From Blastobasis lacticolella (taxonomy: Eukaryota > Arthropoda > Insecta > Lepidoptera > Blastobasidae), in assembly GCA_905147135.1 (NCBI GenBank), contig LR990044.1, forward strand, positions 10,978,122 to 11,042,121: a stretch of DNA of 64,000 nucleotides. The letters are read 5' to 3'. Of this stretch, positions 21,926 through 34,619 are shown piece after piece. The translations under genes were made by a program, and so were the position numbers. The notes below the pieces were generated by a model that was not told the DNA's origin, made no database searches, and was given only the letters and a program-made list of their open reading frames with translations. How positions within the stretch are numbered: the first letter of the stretch is position 1; the number at the start of each line of letters is the position of its first letter.

Positions 21926-23368
21926 TTTTATTTTTTTTACAACAAAAAAAAATAAAACTGCCAAAACTCTGATATGTCAATAGGTAACCAGTATCCAAGG
22001 GAAAGCGAAATAGGCGCGGTAACTAAACACGGCCAGTTGCTATTGTTAGCAATACAAGCTTGCAGGACACGCCTCGGAGAGAAAGTGATCATTATTGTGC
22101 CCCCACACACGACAGGCTTGACAGCTGTTCTATACGGCCTTCTGTGTTCTGTAGGCTGTGATCAGCACATTCGTAGGCCATTAAGGTAATGATTTAATGA
22201 GGGAAAAATGCCGACTTGTGTAAGCGGACTCGTAAGCTGAGGGTTCCCTAAAAATCTTACATCAGGGGCCTAGTTCTTGCGCTGTGATATCTCGAATTTG
22301 ACATTTTTTCTAGCTGCAAATCTCCATTAATAACATTGTAATGTATATTGCAGCCAAAACATATTTTCTAAACAATCCTCGACAGTTGTATATTGGCGAA
22401 GATAAATTTCAGTGACGTTTTAATACAGTTTTTTGGCTAGAAAAAATTTCGAATTTGATATGTCACAGCGCGAGAATTGCCCCCTGATGTCAAGAATTAT
22501 TTAAAATCCTGGTACTTCTTTTAATTTTTCTTGTAAACTCTTACAATTTTTCTGTATTTCAATTTTCTAATATTAAATAAGAAATGTTCATAGTAGGTAG
22601 ATTAGTGGTTGGTTCACCTCATATATACACATAAAGCTCACGGCTCTGTCCACAGTAAACCTGTTGTGACTTCTACAAATCATTTTAGCCATTTATATTT
22701 TCTTGTATCTTGTGTACATTTAATAGTTAAATGGGTCACCACATCAAGCTAAAAAAAGTAACAAAAAGGTAAGGTCGATTTGTTCTTACATGTAATGACC
22801 AACCAAGAAATGGACAAAAACTAATTCACATTTAGCTTTTTTCAAATCATTACACGGTTCTTACACATGAGAAGACTTTAAAAACTGAAAAAAAAACTAA
22901 CAACACCTATCAACCTATCAAGATACCCTATTCGACTATTCCTTTTACAAACAAGGTGTTCCGTAATTTCCATAAAACAAGAAACCCTTGAATATTAACG
23001 TCAGCGCGGTGTAGCCCGCTGCCTTGGCTTACGCAAGGAAAAAATATATTGTTGTTGGCCCTCGAAAACGGGCAGAAAAAGCTTTGAAAGCCTCCACAGG
23101 TTTTAATTATACAGAGAAAGCTAAATTAAAAAGCATCCGGCCGTGGCGATTGTTATCTGAAGGAGCTATCCCCTCGTTCCGTCCCGTGTTTGTTTATTTG
23201 TTACGCCGTTTCTGGCATTCGCGACCGATTACACGTCATGTGAGACACGCTTAAGTTGTTTGCTTACGTGAACTCAATTTCGCAGTGTGAACGAGGTTTT
23301 ATAGTCATAGTCTTAGCGGCCAAAGATTGCTTGGGACGGGATTCTTTGGGACTATTTATTTATTTTGT
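21926..23368. other. Spacer without a recognised gene
   Basis: Short frames at 21974-22189 and 23024-23254 have no family signature. Confidence 0.4.
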
Positions 23369-23571
23369 ACTAGTGGAACCGGCGCGACTTTGTTCGCATA
23401 CACCTACTTTACCCCTACATAAAATTTTTTTTGCTTATTTTTCCTCTTGAATTACTCTATCTATTGTTGAAAACAACATTAAAATCCGTTGTGTAGTTTA
23501 AAAGATCTAAGCGTACGGTAAGATCTAAGGGACAGACGGCGGGAAGCGTCTTTGTTTTAAACTATGTATAG
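23369..23571 (-). mobile_element. Helitron-like element (CACTAGT family), near full length
   Basis: Minus-strand copy: the ACTAGTGGAACCGGCGCGAC end on the left, CTATCTATTGTTGAAAACAA in the middle, then GGGACAGACGGCGGGAAGCG and ACTATGTATA on the right. A small duplicated segment (taagcgtacggtaagatctaa) near 23510 is a private change. Confidence 0.75.
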
Positions 23572-24072
23572 AATAGAGGTATTTAAGATTCATCATTAAT
23601 GGGCCACACATTAATGGGACACATTTATAATAAAAAAATAAAAAAATATATAGTTCAAGTAACACTTAAACTACGCTTGCCGTCTTGTCTATATCTCCAC
23701 TCAAGAACCAGTGTATCCCTAATAGGAGGCTGGCTAAAGCGATGTCTCTACAGTCTTATTCCAGGTGTTACAATTTAAAGAAATCTACACAGTATTTAAC
23801 TATCTAGAATACTGACTAGTTGCCGAATAATGAATGGACACTAAATTACGATTCTGAGATATAGCCTTGTTACAGACTGGAGACAATGGAGACTTAATAA
23901 AGAGTTGTCCTTTCATCCTTCGGATACAGAACCCAAAAAAGCTCAAACTGATCGAATGAATACGAATAAAGGTAGAGCTATACCAGAATGATGTGATGTG
24001 ACGTACGTGATGTTTGGGACATCAGCTCTCATAGTAAATATATGAAAAATTACAATTTAGCAACTCTTTTGT

Positions 24073-24264
24073 CTTACGTGACGTCGTTGATTCACATCAT
24101 TTGGTCACCCAAATCCAACGGCGTGTGCCTCAGAGTGCGTGTGTGGCGTGTAATAATGCGACCTGACGCGTCACGCATCACTCGGGTCGCAGACATGTAT
24201 ACAGACAGGCCACTCAGACAGGTATATAGCGTCACTCGCGTCACATGACATCACGTGGCGTAAG
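24073..24264. mobile_element. Possible fold-back element rich in TGACGT/GCGTCA
   Basis: The ends cttacgtgacgtc and gacatcacgtggcgtaag are imperfect inverted repeats. The inside is dense in TGACG/CGTCA motifs, including gacgcgtcacgcatcact. It could be a MITE or simply a CRE/bZIP-site-rich block. The flanks (gtgatgtgacgtacgtgatg at 23993) share the motif. Confidence 0.4.
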
Positions 24265-26143
24265 TCCAGTGTGGCTCTAAACATCATATCACCCTAATAA
24301 TATAGGTTTTAAGACTTTCGTGGTTATTCACTACACTTTCACTACACATGTTATCGGGTTTGTTACCACGGTTAGTATTGTTTTTACCTCGATATTTTGA
24401 CGCCCTATTAAGGCGGCACCTTAATATAATATTCGGGGCATTCTAATTTATTCATGAATGCGTAACTAATAGCTACTTACTCACATAAAGTTTGACATTT
24501 TTTAACCACTACTATCACGCAATATCATTCGAAAAATTATGGTAATGTTAATGATCAGTGTTGTAATTACCAATCATGTTTAAGTAGATATAAGCTCGTT
24601 GAACATAAGCTGCTTCCAAACGATCCATGGAACGCGAGTGGCAATAGGTACTTATTGGAAAATAAATGTTCGTTACGGGCCATTTAGGCTAAGCCACCGA
24701 ATGCTCATTCTCTTGGAGTCGTAAAAAGAAATATATAGGTATGAAATGCATGAACCTGTGATGCGAGTTGCGATTATCTGATAGACAATTTCGTTTTCGT
24801 GTCGTTTGATATGATACCTACAAAAAATAAAACGTTACGATCACTTTCATTTACGACAAGTCTTTAAATATGTAAGATGTTAAGGTCAATCGAACGAAAT
24901 CATTAAGGTAAGAAAACGTTTTGATTAACATTACATTAAACAATCGCCCCACCGACCTGTGAAAGTAGTAGTGGAAATAACACCCAATTCAAACTCACTT
25001 CGTAGTTGAAATTACATACAATAGACTTGTAGTTGAACTGGAGTTTACAAGATTGGTGCTCGGTAAATAAATCGGTGGCCGGCTCTTTCAGTACGCTTCT
25101 AGGTTTACACTTTCGAAGTTCCTACTTTTCAGTCTGAGCCCGGTAAAGTTCGGGTGGCTTTATTAAGGAGCTATTGAGCGCAACAGTTAAGTCATAAAGT
25201 TCTATAGAGCCGTTTTCTGCTGCCTCGCGGGATATGGGGGGAGTATTAGGAATAATTTATGGCCCAATTAGTGCCCGAGGGCAAAGAAAAAAATACCGAA
25301 TTCGGACCTTAACTGAGTCGATAATTGCTTATTTACGGGAGCGCGCGACCGCGGCGCGTGAGCGGGAGCCTGTTTGCTTTGGTATTTATTATAATGCTTG
25401 TCTTAATTATAATTGCCTCGGAGAGGCGTCTTTAGTTTTTAGGCATAGGTTTTTTGTAGTGATAGGACCGGAACTGATTGTCAATTGTAGGTATTTATTT
25501 GTCCAGTCAAATACTTAATGAGGAGTTTTCCAGTAGGTATTGATAGTTGGTTTAAAAAAGCATAAATAGATGACGCTCCTACAATTTTGGTAGGTAATCT
25601 TTTTTAAATCTGTATGATGGTGGCAGAGATTTTATGCAGCCAACTAAAACTAAACCTAAAAATAAAATGTTTATGAATATAAACATAACTATTAAAGGTT
25701 GAACGAAATGTGAAAGATATATTTAAAAAAGTTGTGCCAAGTATGTTAAATTATTATTACAACCTCTAAAATAGTTGAAAGCTATTGACAAATACAATAT
25801 TATCCAATACAACGTACCCAGTGTTTATATCCTGTTTGCTAAGAACCTATTTCAAGCGAACTAGTGAGTGGGTAGGGATGCTTTAGATACCTATTGGAAA
25901 ACTTCTCATTGACACGGCTTGACTTCGTTCGCGTGGTTTCTTTGCGCGCCAGACATGCATTAATGTAACACAAACAAAATATTTTCTATTTCTATAAATT
26001 TCTGGGCGCTCAACTACTTAATTAACTCTATCTCTACCTAATCCCTAATTTAATTTTCCTAACAGAAAAGCCCTTGTATTTTGAAACTAATAATTTGCAG
26101 GTACCTGATACGCTTAATGTCTAAAATGTAAAAATAAATAAAA
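24265..26143. other. Spacer with no recognised gene
   Basis: A 94-codon frame at 25234-25518 has an unremarkable composition and no family match. Nothing else stands out. Confidence 0.4.
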
Positions 26144-26290
26144 TTATCTTGTCGTCAATAATTCGGTTGTGCTCTCACATGTGGCGACCGGGATCCGTCT
26201 TGATCTGATCCAGAATTTGGCAGATCAGGTAGGTAATAAAGCGCCTTCACCCTGTTAACGAAGAAACCTGAGTGGATTGGCTCATAGTCT
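26144..26290 (-). mobile_element. SINE-A copy, very diverged
   Basis: tcggttgtgctctcacatgt, GATCCGTCTTGATC and AGAATTTGGCAGATCAGGTA follow the SINE-A body order with many changes and small indels. This is probably the oldest copy here. Confidence 0.5.
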
Positions 26291-27414
26291 GAAGATTTTA
26301 TACAAAAGTACCTACGTAATTTCTTAGGTACTTCAGGTAATTACAATAAAGCGTCTGTTTCTTAGGTAGGTAGTTACTTTTTATGCAAAATTGAAGCTTA
26401 TTTTGCCTGTTTTACCAAACGTTAAGGAAACCGCACAGTTGCCAACTCCCAAAGAATCTGCGTGTGAAGCCGGGCAAACTCTGGTGGAGTTTCAATTCAT
26501 AGCGAGCAACCATTTAGCTAACCTGACCTTAAACGGTACAGAGTCGGGACTGTGCTTTTGTTTTCGAGCTTTGGTACTGCCTACTGGCGGTCGTGTAGGC
26601 GACCTTTGTGTAACAAGGTTGGAAAAATGTTTTTCTAATTGTTTGGCGTAGACGTTTCCAGCAAGGTCTATCGTCTAAATTTATATGTAGTATAAAACAA
26701 AGTCGCTATCCGTCGTCTGTCCCTACGTACGCTTAGATCTTTGAAACTACGCAACCGATTTTCTGGTTGTCGCTTCCCTCGACACTTGTGCATGAGTTTA
26801 ATTAGAACAACTATTAACAACTACCGGACAAACTAAAATTTACATAAGAATTTCTTATCTGATCTTTTCAATTTGAGCAATGATATTTTTCTATCAGTGA
26901 AAACTGTTTTGGCTTATGTTTTTTTCCATAATATTGGCCTCTACTCATTGTACTTATCACCTGTTTGTTAAAAAAAATTGTCTAATATTCTCCTGTACTG
27001 TACCACACTACATAATAATAATATTATTACGGATATCCGTTACAGCATAACTAAATAATACTTCGACAGCATAACACAGATAATAATATAATTAACTTTT
27101 ATAGCAGTATATTAAGTCAGTATGGTTGTTAATCGATATCCTGGGTTTGTGTTGTCATTTCAAACATATGATAAGATAGCTTATCTCATCTGTCGTCCAT
27201 CGGTTATTGTGCATGCATTCCAAAGACTGATAAAATGTTTTGTAGAAAGTTCCTGCAATAATATGTGTTTTTATGTTTCTGTAGGTCTATCTTGGGATTC
27301 GTTTTTTACTGCCAGGTATAATGCGTTTATGTTCGAGTTGTGGAACGATTAGGTATTATTTGCAGTAGGTCGGTAGGTAGTCAACTGCAGAGAGAATTGA
27401 CTCCCCTATAATAA
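26291..27414. other. Spacer with a partial Helitron-like fragment
   Basis: An 86-codon frame at 26391-26651 has no known signature. 26685-26765 is listed separately. The rest is AT-rich. Confidence 0.35.
26685..26765 (+). mobile_element. Helitron-like 5' fragment (CACTAGT family)
   Basis: tagtataaaacaaagtcgc, CCGTCGTCTGTCCCTACGTA, then CGCTTAGATCTTTGAAACTA and CGCAACCGATTTT. It then breaks off. The 3' end is absent. Confidence 0.7.
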
Positions 27415-27738
27415 AAAAACGTTAATGTCCCGGACGCATAAGAGTCCGGGGTAAGGCCTTGATTGGCTTGAACATTATCCTAGATTTAACATATCAGATA
27501 ATTACAGTGGAGCGACTGCCATCTGAACTCCGTGACACTGCTACCAGGGGAACCTGACCAGATTGGATCATGATTACACATTCAGGTTTCATCACGTTGT
27601 TTTTCCCCACTGTAACAGAATCGGTTAGTGTTCAGCTAATATAGGAAACAGTCATTTGTACATGGCGGCAGTGGGATACGAACCCGGTACCTCTCGCTTA
27701 CGACTCGGATTTCTTTACCACTAAGCCACCGACGCTCT
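27415..27738 (-). mobile_element. SINE-A copy with head
   Basis: AACGTTAATGTCCCGGACGC through ACCTCTCGCTTACGACTCGG and CACTAAGCCACCGACGCTC. B box present as the complement (gatacgaacccgg). The A-box region is changed. No TSD found. Confidence 0.85.
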
Positions 27739-28084
27739 TATTTAATTAAATGGTAACGAATACGACTTTAACAACCATCGCTACGATAACTTACAAATTA
27801 GTTCTAGCCGAGAGACCAACGTCCATATTGCCAATCCATTTGGCACGAAGTATATTGACTTTTAAAGCATCGATTACAAAGTAAGGGAAGGAATATAGAT
27901 ATCTGATAATGTTTTAGCTGACAACAGCAGCGACAGCTATAGTTAATGAAATGAAGCTAAGAACCACATAACATAGCAGAAACTGTGCAACGTCGGTACT
28001 TGTACCTATATAAATATTGACATGCAAATGACATGTAAATTAAATGATTCATTAATAAAATTTAAAATTTAAATGGAACCTAAC
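27739..28084. other. Spacer, nothing recognised
   Basis: AT-rich, with no open frame of note. Confidence 0.35.
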
Positions 28085-28262
28085 CTAACCATCATAAAGT
28101 CGGATATAACCCCTGACCAATTTTACATTGATGCAAATATTTTTTAAACTACTAAACCGATTTTAATAATACAAAGCTAAACATTAAATAGCCTATTAAA
28201 TAAAGAAAACCGAATCGAAATCAGTCCATTCATTCGGGAGCTACGATGCATCAATCTTATAT
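28085..28262 (-). repeat. Repeat D copy
   Basis: aacctaaccatcataaagtc, TAACCCCTGACC, ACTACTAAACCGATTTTAAT, AAATAAAGAAAACCGAATCG and TTCGGGAGCTACGATGCATC, in the order of the 30.05 kb copy. It lacks the 3'-most part. Confidence 0.65.
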
Positions 28263-30042
28263 TCTAATAAGACTCATCTTTTCTCGGCGCAGGTTCAAAA
28301 GGGCATAATAAAACATCTACTTTTATATTAGTTATAATGTGATTGAGTTTGGCCTTCTCCAATCTGACCTAATGGAAAAGTAACGATGTAGCCGAAAATG
28401 GAACACGTAGTTAGATCCTTGTCTATTCACTTTGTGTTGAAGACGCCCAGGCCAAATAAAAACTATTGTGAGCATATAATTTGTATTTTTTATATTGTGT
28501 TATGCATAACGCAATAGTTTAAGCATTGTGCATATAGGCATATTAATTTGCAGTAAGTACTGCTTCTTTAACAATTTTTTTGCTTTTTATGTTTGTACCT
28601 ACCTCTGTACTTTGATCTACAGGGCTTCGATTCTGGTACGGAAATCGTCTCAGTTGTAGTAACATTACAATTGCATCGCATGTCAAACGTGTGATTGTTA
28701 TTCAAATGACAGAGGTTGAGTTGCAACTTTTATGAGTTCGAACTTTTCCACAATTCGTTTTCTGGTACTTTAGTTTGGCATTATGGTTTTATATGGTTGT
28801 TGGTACTTCAATAAATAAATAAATTACTAAGTTGCATCTTTCTTAGTTGTCAAACTACCTTCAATTCTGTCAACGAAAATGTGTCAAAGGTGGAACAATG
28901 ATTTAACTGGGATGATGCTGGGACTGACTCGATACCTCGACGTAGTTATAGTAACATCGCAGTTACATTGCAACATAATAATAACTGCATTGCACACCAG
29001 AATCTATACAGTGTCTACTTGAGTGTAATTTGATCGATTTGAGAGATATCGGTGTGTAGGTACTAGGTATGCTAATGTTACTAGGTATAATGTAGCATGT
29101 ACTAGCTGTCTAAGTATAGTTAAAGAAACCATCTGACTCTAAACGAAATTAGACGAAACGCACAAAAAAGAAGTTCAATTATAATATTCTACAACGTTAC
29201 ACAGTAACGTGATGCAATAAGCGTCTCGTCTAGTCCGTGATAATAGTTTTATCTCTTTGACGTTAACTAAAGTTGGGCATGTTCCCGCTGAATCCTGGAA
29301 TCTCAGGCGACAACTTCACGGTAGTCATTTCATTCCCTCCTTTAAGTTAAATGAGGTTCTCACGTAAGAGTGAAGGGCCGGATTCAGGGTCGGTTACAGG
29401 GAGGGTTTTGCCTTTTTTTTTGTCAAATGATAGAAACAGGTAAGTGAGCGTTTGGGCCTGCTTTTGAAAATGTCCTAAAAATGGTTTTAGGACAGTCGGG
29501 AAACAATTTGTATTTAAAAAATTTAAAAGCTTGAGGAAATATAATAAATTTTAATTAATCAGGCAATTCAGCCCGGGGTCCAAAACCGGACCGGGCCGAA
29601 ACGCCTGAATATTCTGCAAGCGGGCCACTTTGTTTTCATCTGAAGCCTGGCTCAGCTATCGGCCATTTCTATTTCCTTATGATTGGATGACAAATAGGAA
29701 GAGCCCATGCAAATATTAATAGTCGTTTAACAATATAAACAGGAAATATTGTTTGTTGTTATTGCGCATGAAGGAAAAATGTATGTTGTCAAAGTGTTAT
29801 TATAGGTAATTGAGCTATTGTGGCTTTACCAGGTTACGGCAGTCCTCACACCAAACATGATCAAGATGATCTAGTAGTTTAGGAAGTGAAAATGTAAATA
29901 ATATACACGCAAACACAAATGAATGTCCTCATCATCATTCGAGAGGTTCAATCACTGCTGTTACCAGGGCCCAATTTCTTGCTCTTTTTTCTCCACTTCG
30001 CCTGAATGACAATGATCATAAAATATAATGTGTTCATTTAAT
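28263..30042. other. Spacer without a recognised gene
   Basis: About 1.8 kb, AT-rich. Nothing coding or repeated is recognised with confidence. A tcctcatcatcattcgagag segment near 29937 may be a dispersed-repeat tail. Confidence 0.4.
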
Positions 30043-30302
30043 AACCAAACCGACAGAAAAATGTCGTCAACTCCCAGACTAAGTTTAAATATACCTGTAT
30101 GAATTTCTCAACTATCAAACCGATGTTAATGAAATAAAGTTAAGAATCCATATTAAACTGCCTTTAAAATACAGAAAACCGCATCGAAATCGATCCATTA
30201 GTTCTTCAGATACGAGTCCACACACAGACCACCTCCACACATACTCAGAGCCACAAATAAACACATCAGACATATAAACCCTTTTCGTCGGGGCTTGAAA
30301 AT
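30043..30302 (-). repeat. Repeat D copy, longest
   Basis: aaccaaaccgacagaaaaat, CTATCAAACCGATGTTAATG, AATAAAGTTAAGAATCC, AAACCGCATCGAAATCGATC, CAGAGCCACAAATAAACACA and GACATATAAACCCTTTTCGT. The near-terminal hairpin motif (ccgac...aaatgtcg) is shared with 37.5 kb. Confidence 0.65.
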
Positions 30303-30765
30303 AAGAAATTCAAATAGACAAAACAACAAGCCAATATTAATATGCCCTTTTCCCCTAGATCCGCAAATTTGGCGGCACTAAAGGAATTCGCAGAAACTTA
30401 TTCGCCGCGGAAGGTGCGCTCGAACCCGGCACCGCTCCAGCAAACTCCACTGTGATTTGCCAGCAACTTTAAAGTTATCAAAGTGATTTGGCAAATTCCA
30501 CCCGAAACTCTTTCAAGTTGATTCGAGGTGAAAATACTGGGTGTATTGTATTAACTATAGTGTGCGTTGCAGTTTATAGTAGTCGTCGTTATTGTTTTTG
30601 TTTGTCATAGTGAAGCTATGTTAATTTGCTCACTGTTATTTATACCCTACCCGTTAGGGTTATATTCAGCAAAGTGCATGGTTACTTATAATGAGTAAAT
30701 ATTATCAATATTACCTAACTAAATAGTTTAGAATAATGGTGAGATCACTCAAACTTTCATCATCA
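30303..30765. other. Spacer, nothing recognised
   Basis: A slightly GC-richer block at 30360-30460 has no open frame of interest. Confidence 0.35.
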
Positions 30766-31122
30766 TCATCTTGGCGTTAATGTCCCGGTTGTGCTCTCGC
30801 GCACGAGGGCCCGGGGTCCGCCTTGATCATGATCCAGGATTTGGTAGATAATATAATTACAGTAGAACGACTGCCATCTGACCTCCATGACCCTGCTACC
30901 AGGGGAACCTGACCAGATTGGATCATGGTTATACATCCAGTCGCCTGAATGTGCAGGTTTCATCACGATGTTTTCTCTCACCGTAAGAGCATCGGTTAGT
31001 ATTCAACTAATGTACCTACATAACTCAGAAAACAGTTATTGGTACATGGCTCGAGCGGGATTCGAACCCGGGACCTCTGGCTCACGAGTCGGATATTCTA
31101 ACCGCTCGGTCACCGACGCTCT
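30766..31122 (-). mobile_element. SINE-A, near full length
   Basis: Tail (CATCAT)n at the left, then CTTGGCGTTAATGTCCCGGT, to the head GGGATTCGAACCCGGGACCT and ACCGCTCGGTCACCGACGCTC at 31122. Both the A and B box regions are intact. A repeat B fragment follows immediately. Confidence 0.9.
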
Positions 31123-31130
31123 CGCAGCAG

Positions 31131-31175
31131 ACAAACAGGCAAGTCACTTGATGGAAAATGGTCATCCGAATCATA
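31131..31175 (+). repeat. Repeat B fragment
   Basis: agacaaacaggcaagtcact, then TGATGGAAAATGGTCATCC. It is a short core match only, next to the head of a SINE-A. Confidence 0.55.
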
Positions 31176-31269
31176 CGAAATAGGTAGATATTAATGTCAA
31201 AAATACACTTGACTTTTTTCAAAAGAAAGTAGTCCACAAATGTAATTAACCAACGTACCTACTGCCTAT

Positions 31270-31511
31270 TGATATGGATTGGTAATCTTTAAGGGCTGCC
31301 GACATAGCCATAAGGATTACCTTAGGCAGGCTAAAGGTGCAGTGGACAGGGCACATACCGGAAGTGGTGGCTACTACGTACCGGAAGACGCAGCGTGGGT
31401 AGGCCTCCCACAAGGTGGACCGACGACCTAGTAAAGATCGCAGGCACCAGGTGGATGCGGATGGCACAGGACCGGCCTTTCTGGAGACCTCTGGGGGAGG
31501 CCTATGCCTGA
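31270..31511 (+). mobile_element. LINE ORF2 C-terminal remnant, frameshifted
   Basis: 31383-31511 reads GRRSVGRPPTRWTDDLVKIA, then GTRWMRMAQDRPFWRPLGEA and Y-A-stop. This is a very typical lepidopteran LINE ORF2 end (G-R-P-P-T-R-W-T-D-D-L, A-Q-D-R-x-x-W). Upstream, KVQWTGHI (the W-x-G-H-I motif) at about 31337-31357 is in another frame, so an indel has broken the reading frame. There is no 5' part. Confidence 0.8.
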
Positions 31512-33116
31512 TGAAAGGCGACTTGCACCAATTTCTAAATCGCAGTTAAGCTTAAGATAAATACAAAGTTTAGTACAAAATTACCTTCAACTTGTGTTTA
31601 AGAAATCGATGCGAGCCGGGCTTCGTTTTAAACCACAATTCCAGATTTAAATTTACCACATGTCACGTATCGTTACTAATCCCGCTTGGGCAGTCGCTGT
31701 TTCGTTCCGAAATCGTTGAGCCGGATCGGTGTTATCGCGCGATGGGAATTCCGCTGTTAAGCCGCTGCATGACGTCACAGCTTGCGACTTTTGCTACGCC
31801 GATTGGCTGATAGCTACGAGTTTTTTGTAAAACAATTTATACGCTTCATAGATATTACGGTACAATCAGTACTTACTTCTATACTATGGTATGTTTAATA
31901 ACTATCCTTTGCCTATCCTCTTCAGGATAAAAGTCAAGAATGGAGCCACGAACCAATGACAAATCAATCACTAAGCGAATAAAATCAGCTGTTCGTGTGA
32001 CGGCAGCCATGTTTGTCACTGATATAAATTGTTTGTCAGAGGTTATAATTATTGAGTGTTTTAGCTCTAATATGCGTTTATGAATGATGTTTTTCAAGAA
32101 CCATATTTTAGCAAGCTTAAAAACCTCCTATATTTTTTTATTAAGAAGACCGTAAGAGTATAAACTATAATACAATTACTAAACACACAATCGAATGATA
32201 GCACGGTAAGAGAAATTTTGTATGAGTGACAAACCACCATCAATGCGTTAACGAAAAATTATGAATCACGTAGAATTTGTTAATCACTGCGTATACAATG
32301 TATACATTTACAAATTACGTTTACTTTTTTCCATCACGTATATTTATTGTCCCAAATTCTGTAAGTAAATTACTTCGCATTACCATGTCACAGTTCATCT
32401 ACACCCAGTGACATGTGAAGAAAGCGTGTCGTGAAGCGTATGCAAAACATTAACGGAATGTTCAGTGTATTAGGTCCGTTGGGAAAATATGGAGTTTCGC
32501 TTTGAACGCGATTTCATTTTAGCCGGACGCGTGCGGCTGGCAATATTACCCTGTTTGCGGGGACCGGCAGGGATGGACTTTTAAATCAGCCCTCTCAAAT
32601 AAGGAATTAAATAAATAAGTGTAATATGTAAGTGTACTTTTAAAGTAAATTTTAATGCACAGCCTGCAATTTTTATTACCAGATTTCGGGGTAGACTGGT
32701 AGATAAAGCTACAAAGCTTTAAGTTCACCTTTGTACTTTTTTTGCATAAAGTGTTATAAATAATAAAGAAAAACAATGTCTGAAAAGATGTATGAATGTG
32801 GAAGAGAAGAAAGATGTGTGTCAAGATTTTAGCTTATGGCACTCGATAGTCTCTGCCTCCCCCTATAGAATACGTAAGTGTATTAATAAAATGCATTAAT
32901 TTACTGAAATGTTGGATTTTGTTTTTACAACTGCTCGGAAAACCATTTTCCATTTTCAGCTCCGTATACTGGTTGGGTGACAGCTTAGATTCACGGTTAC
33001 GTACGGTCAGCTGCAGAAAATATAAATAGGTCTTTCTCTGCAACTGATTGGACGAGGCAACTAATTTCTTAGACTTTAGAGTCTGACTAGGACAATGATT
33101 TTTGTTCTGTGTTTTC
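31512..33116. other. Spacer without a recognised gene
   Basis: Several short frames (31592-31810 plus, 31879-32097 and 32546-32824 minus) have no signature of any family I know. Confidence 0.4.
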
Positions 33117-33215
33117 AACTTCGGTCTACAATTCGCCTGCTAAACGTGGGGAGAATGGGGCACATTCTCCTGTAATGTGGAAGAGGCTTAAGTCCAGCAG
33201 TGGAATCTGCATAAA
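33117..33215 (+). repeat. Repeat C 3' fragment
   Basis: cggtctacaattcgcctgct, AAACGTGGGGAGAATGGGG, then GAAGAGGCTTAAGTCCAGCA and GTGGA. It matches only the last third of repeat C. Confidence 0.5.
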
Positions 33216-33925
33216 CCTGAAATTGCGAGACACTTTTTACAGTTCAGGCATTGACTGGGCTATTTCCAAATGCAATATTGGCAAATTACTTAGAATTTGA
33301 CTAAACAATCGGCTGGATACACTCGATCTTATTAATAACATACAATACGAAGAAAACTATTGTCTCCCTATCTAGTAATTTTTTCAATATGGATAGAAAA
33401 ATCATTATATTGACTCATGACTTGAATTTTAGAAAATTGCCTAAAAGTCAATTAGTCTGTCCGAGTACCTCCCTGCCCTCAGCCGTTTAGTACATGCAGA
33501 CCGCCGCGGCTGTGCGGATGATTGTTCCGCTGCGTTTAATGCGTTTGTTCGCAGCGCAGTTGCTGAATTTGTTATTGTTGACGTTTTGTTTGACTGTTTG
33601 CGCTGTACAGATATCGTATCCCGTATCGGCACCGTTGACGTACGGTCCTGCGTGTATGTAATTCTCTAGGGTTGGCATCGGCACGTTTTTGTATTGGTAG
33701 GTACCACGGAATTGAAAAAATACGGACGGATAGTCTCTAAAATTGTGAGTGAAGCATAAAAATGGCCACCCATTTATGTGTGTGCGTGCTTTGATCTAGT
33801 ATTATATGGATATGTACCTAAGTATTATCGCTAAGAAAATTCGTGTCACTAAAAAATATATTTTTAGAGCCAGGCTGTGCACGATTGTGGATTGTCAGAC
33901 CTGGTGTGATACACATTATTTTGTT
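33216..33925. other. Spacer, nothing recognised
   Basis: Two overlapping minus frames at 33441-33684 have no known signature. Confidence 0.35.
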
Positions 33926-33972
33926 GACAATTTATTTTGTTGTGCAGATTATGTACAACAAAATAAATTGTC
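33926..33972. repeat. Perfect 18-bp hairpin, 11-base loop
   Basis: gacaatttattttgttgt (33926-33943) and its exact reverse complement acaacaaaataaattgtc (33955-33972). A partial direct repeat of the left arm (ttttgttgacaa) precedes it. It is small and perfect, so it is probably young. It could be a fold-back remnant or a hairpin RNA. Confidence 0.9.
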
Positions 33973-34089
33973 GTACCTGCATGTCTTACTTCTCTTAAAT
34001 CTAAAATGGCGTCAGTATTTTTGAAGGTCCGTGGAAGGTACCTATGCCTACCATGTTAACGAACGGACTGACGGTCGAAGTTTTCTTGT

Positions 34090-34255
34090 GGATGCTGTGT
34101 GGAGGGTGAGTTTTTATGAAACTTGGCAGTAAATTAGCTTTTAGCCCAGAATAGCACATAGGCTATAATTGATCCCAAATCTAAATATAGTTTCTGCAGA
34201 AACGAATCTGGATCGTTACGAATTTTACGGGGACGAATTCGAGGGAAAAAGCTAG
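34090..34255 (+). mobile_element. Helitron-like element, 3' part (Lep1-like)
   Basis: tatgaaacttggcagtaaat, TTTAGCCCAGAATAGCACAT, AGGCTATAATTGATCCC, then GGGGACGAATTCGAGGG and the end AAAGCTAG followed by T. It matches the 8.7 kb copy in the shared part. Confidence 0.65.
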
Positions 34256-34619
34256 TCTTGTATACACCCCCAATAGGTCGCCGACGTGTGTTTCACATTG
34301 CCACATCTCATCGGTCGCGGTCGCCAATTCAATTTATTAGACAGATCTGTGAATGGGACAGAGGTGCCCGGCTTTGATTCCTTTGGAAGTTATAGCTCCT
34401 TTAACCGAAGTGGTTTTGTAAACAGGGATACAATTCCGAGATTGGAGTTCAATTGAGTGTTTACATTGCAAGTATGTACCTAAGAGTAAATGATAAAAAT
34501 ATGTTTTATTTAAACAACAACATAACAACAAAAATTATACAATACTGAACACTTAACTAACTAAAACTAAAATAACAGTATTCTAATAAACCGCTACCAT
34601 TAGAAAACGTGCCCAGGAT

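Noticed and set aside
30766..31183. Protein-coding genes from frames repeated at 21.5, 30.8 and 63.4 kb
   Set aside because: The near-identical peptides (for example MRENIVMKPAHSGDW) are translations of the SINE-A body, which is non-coding.
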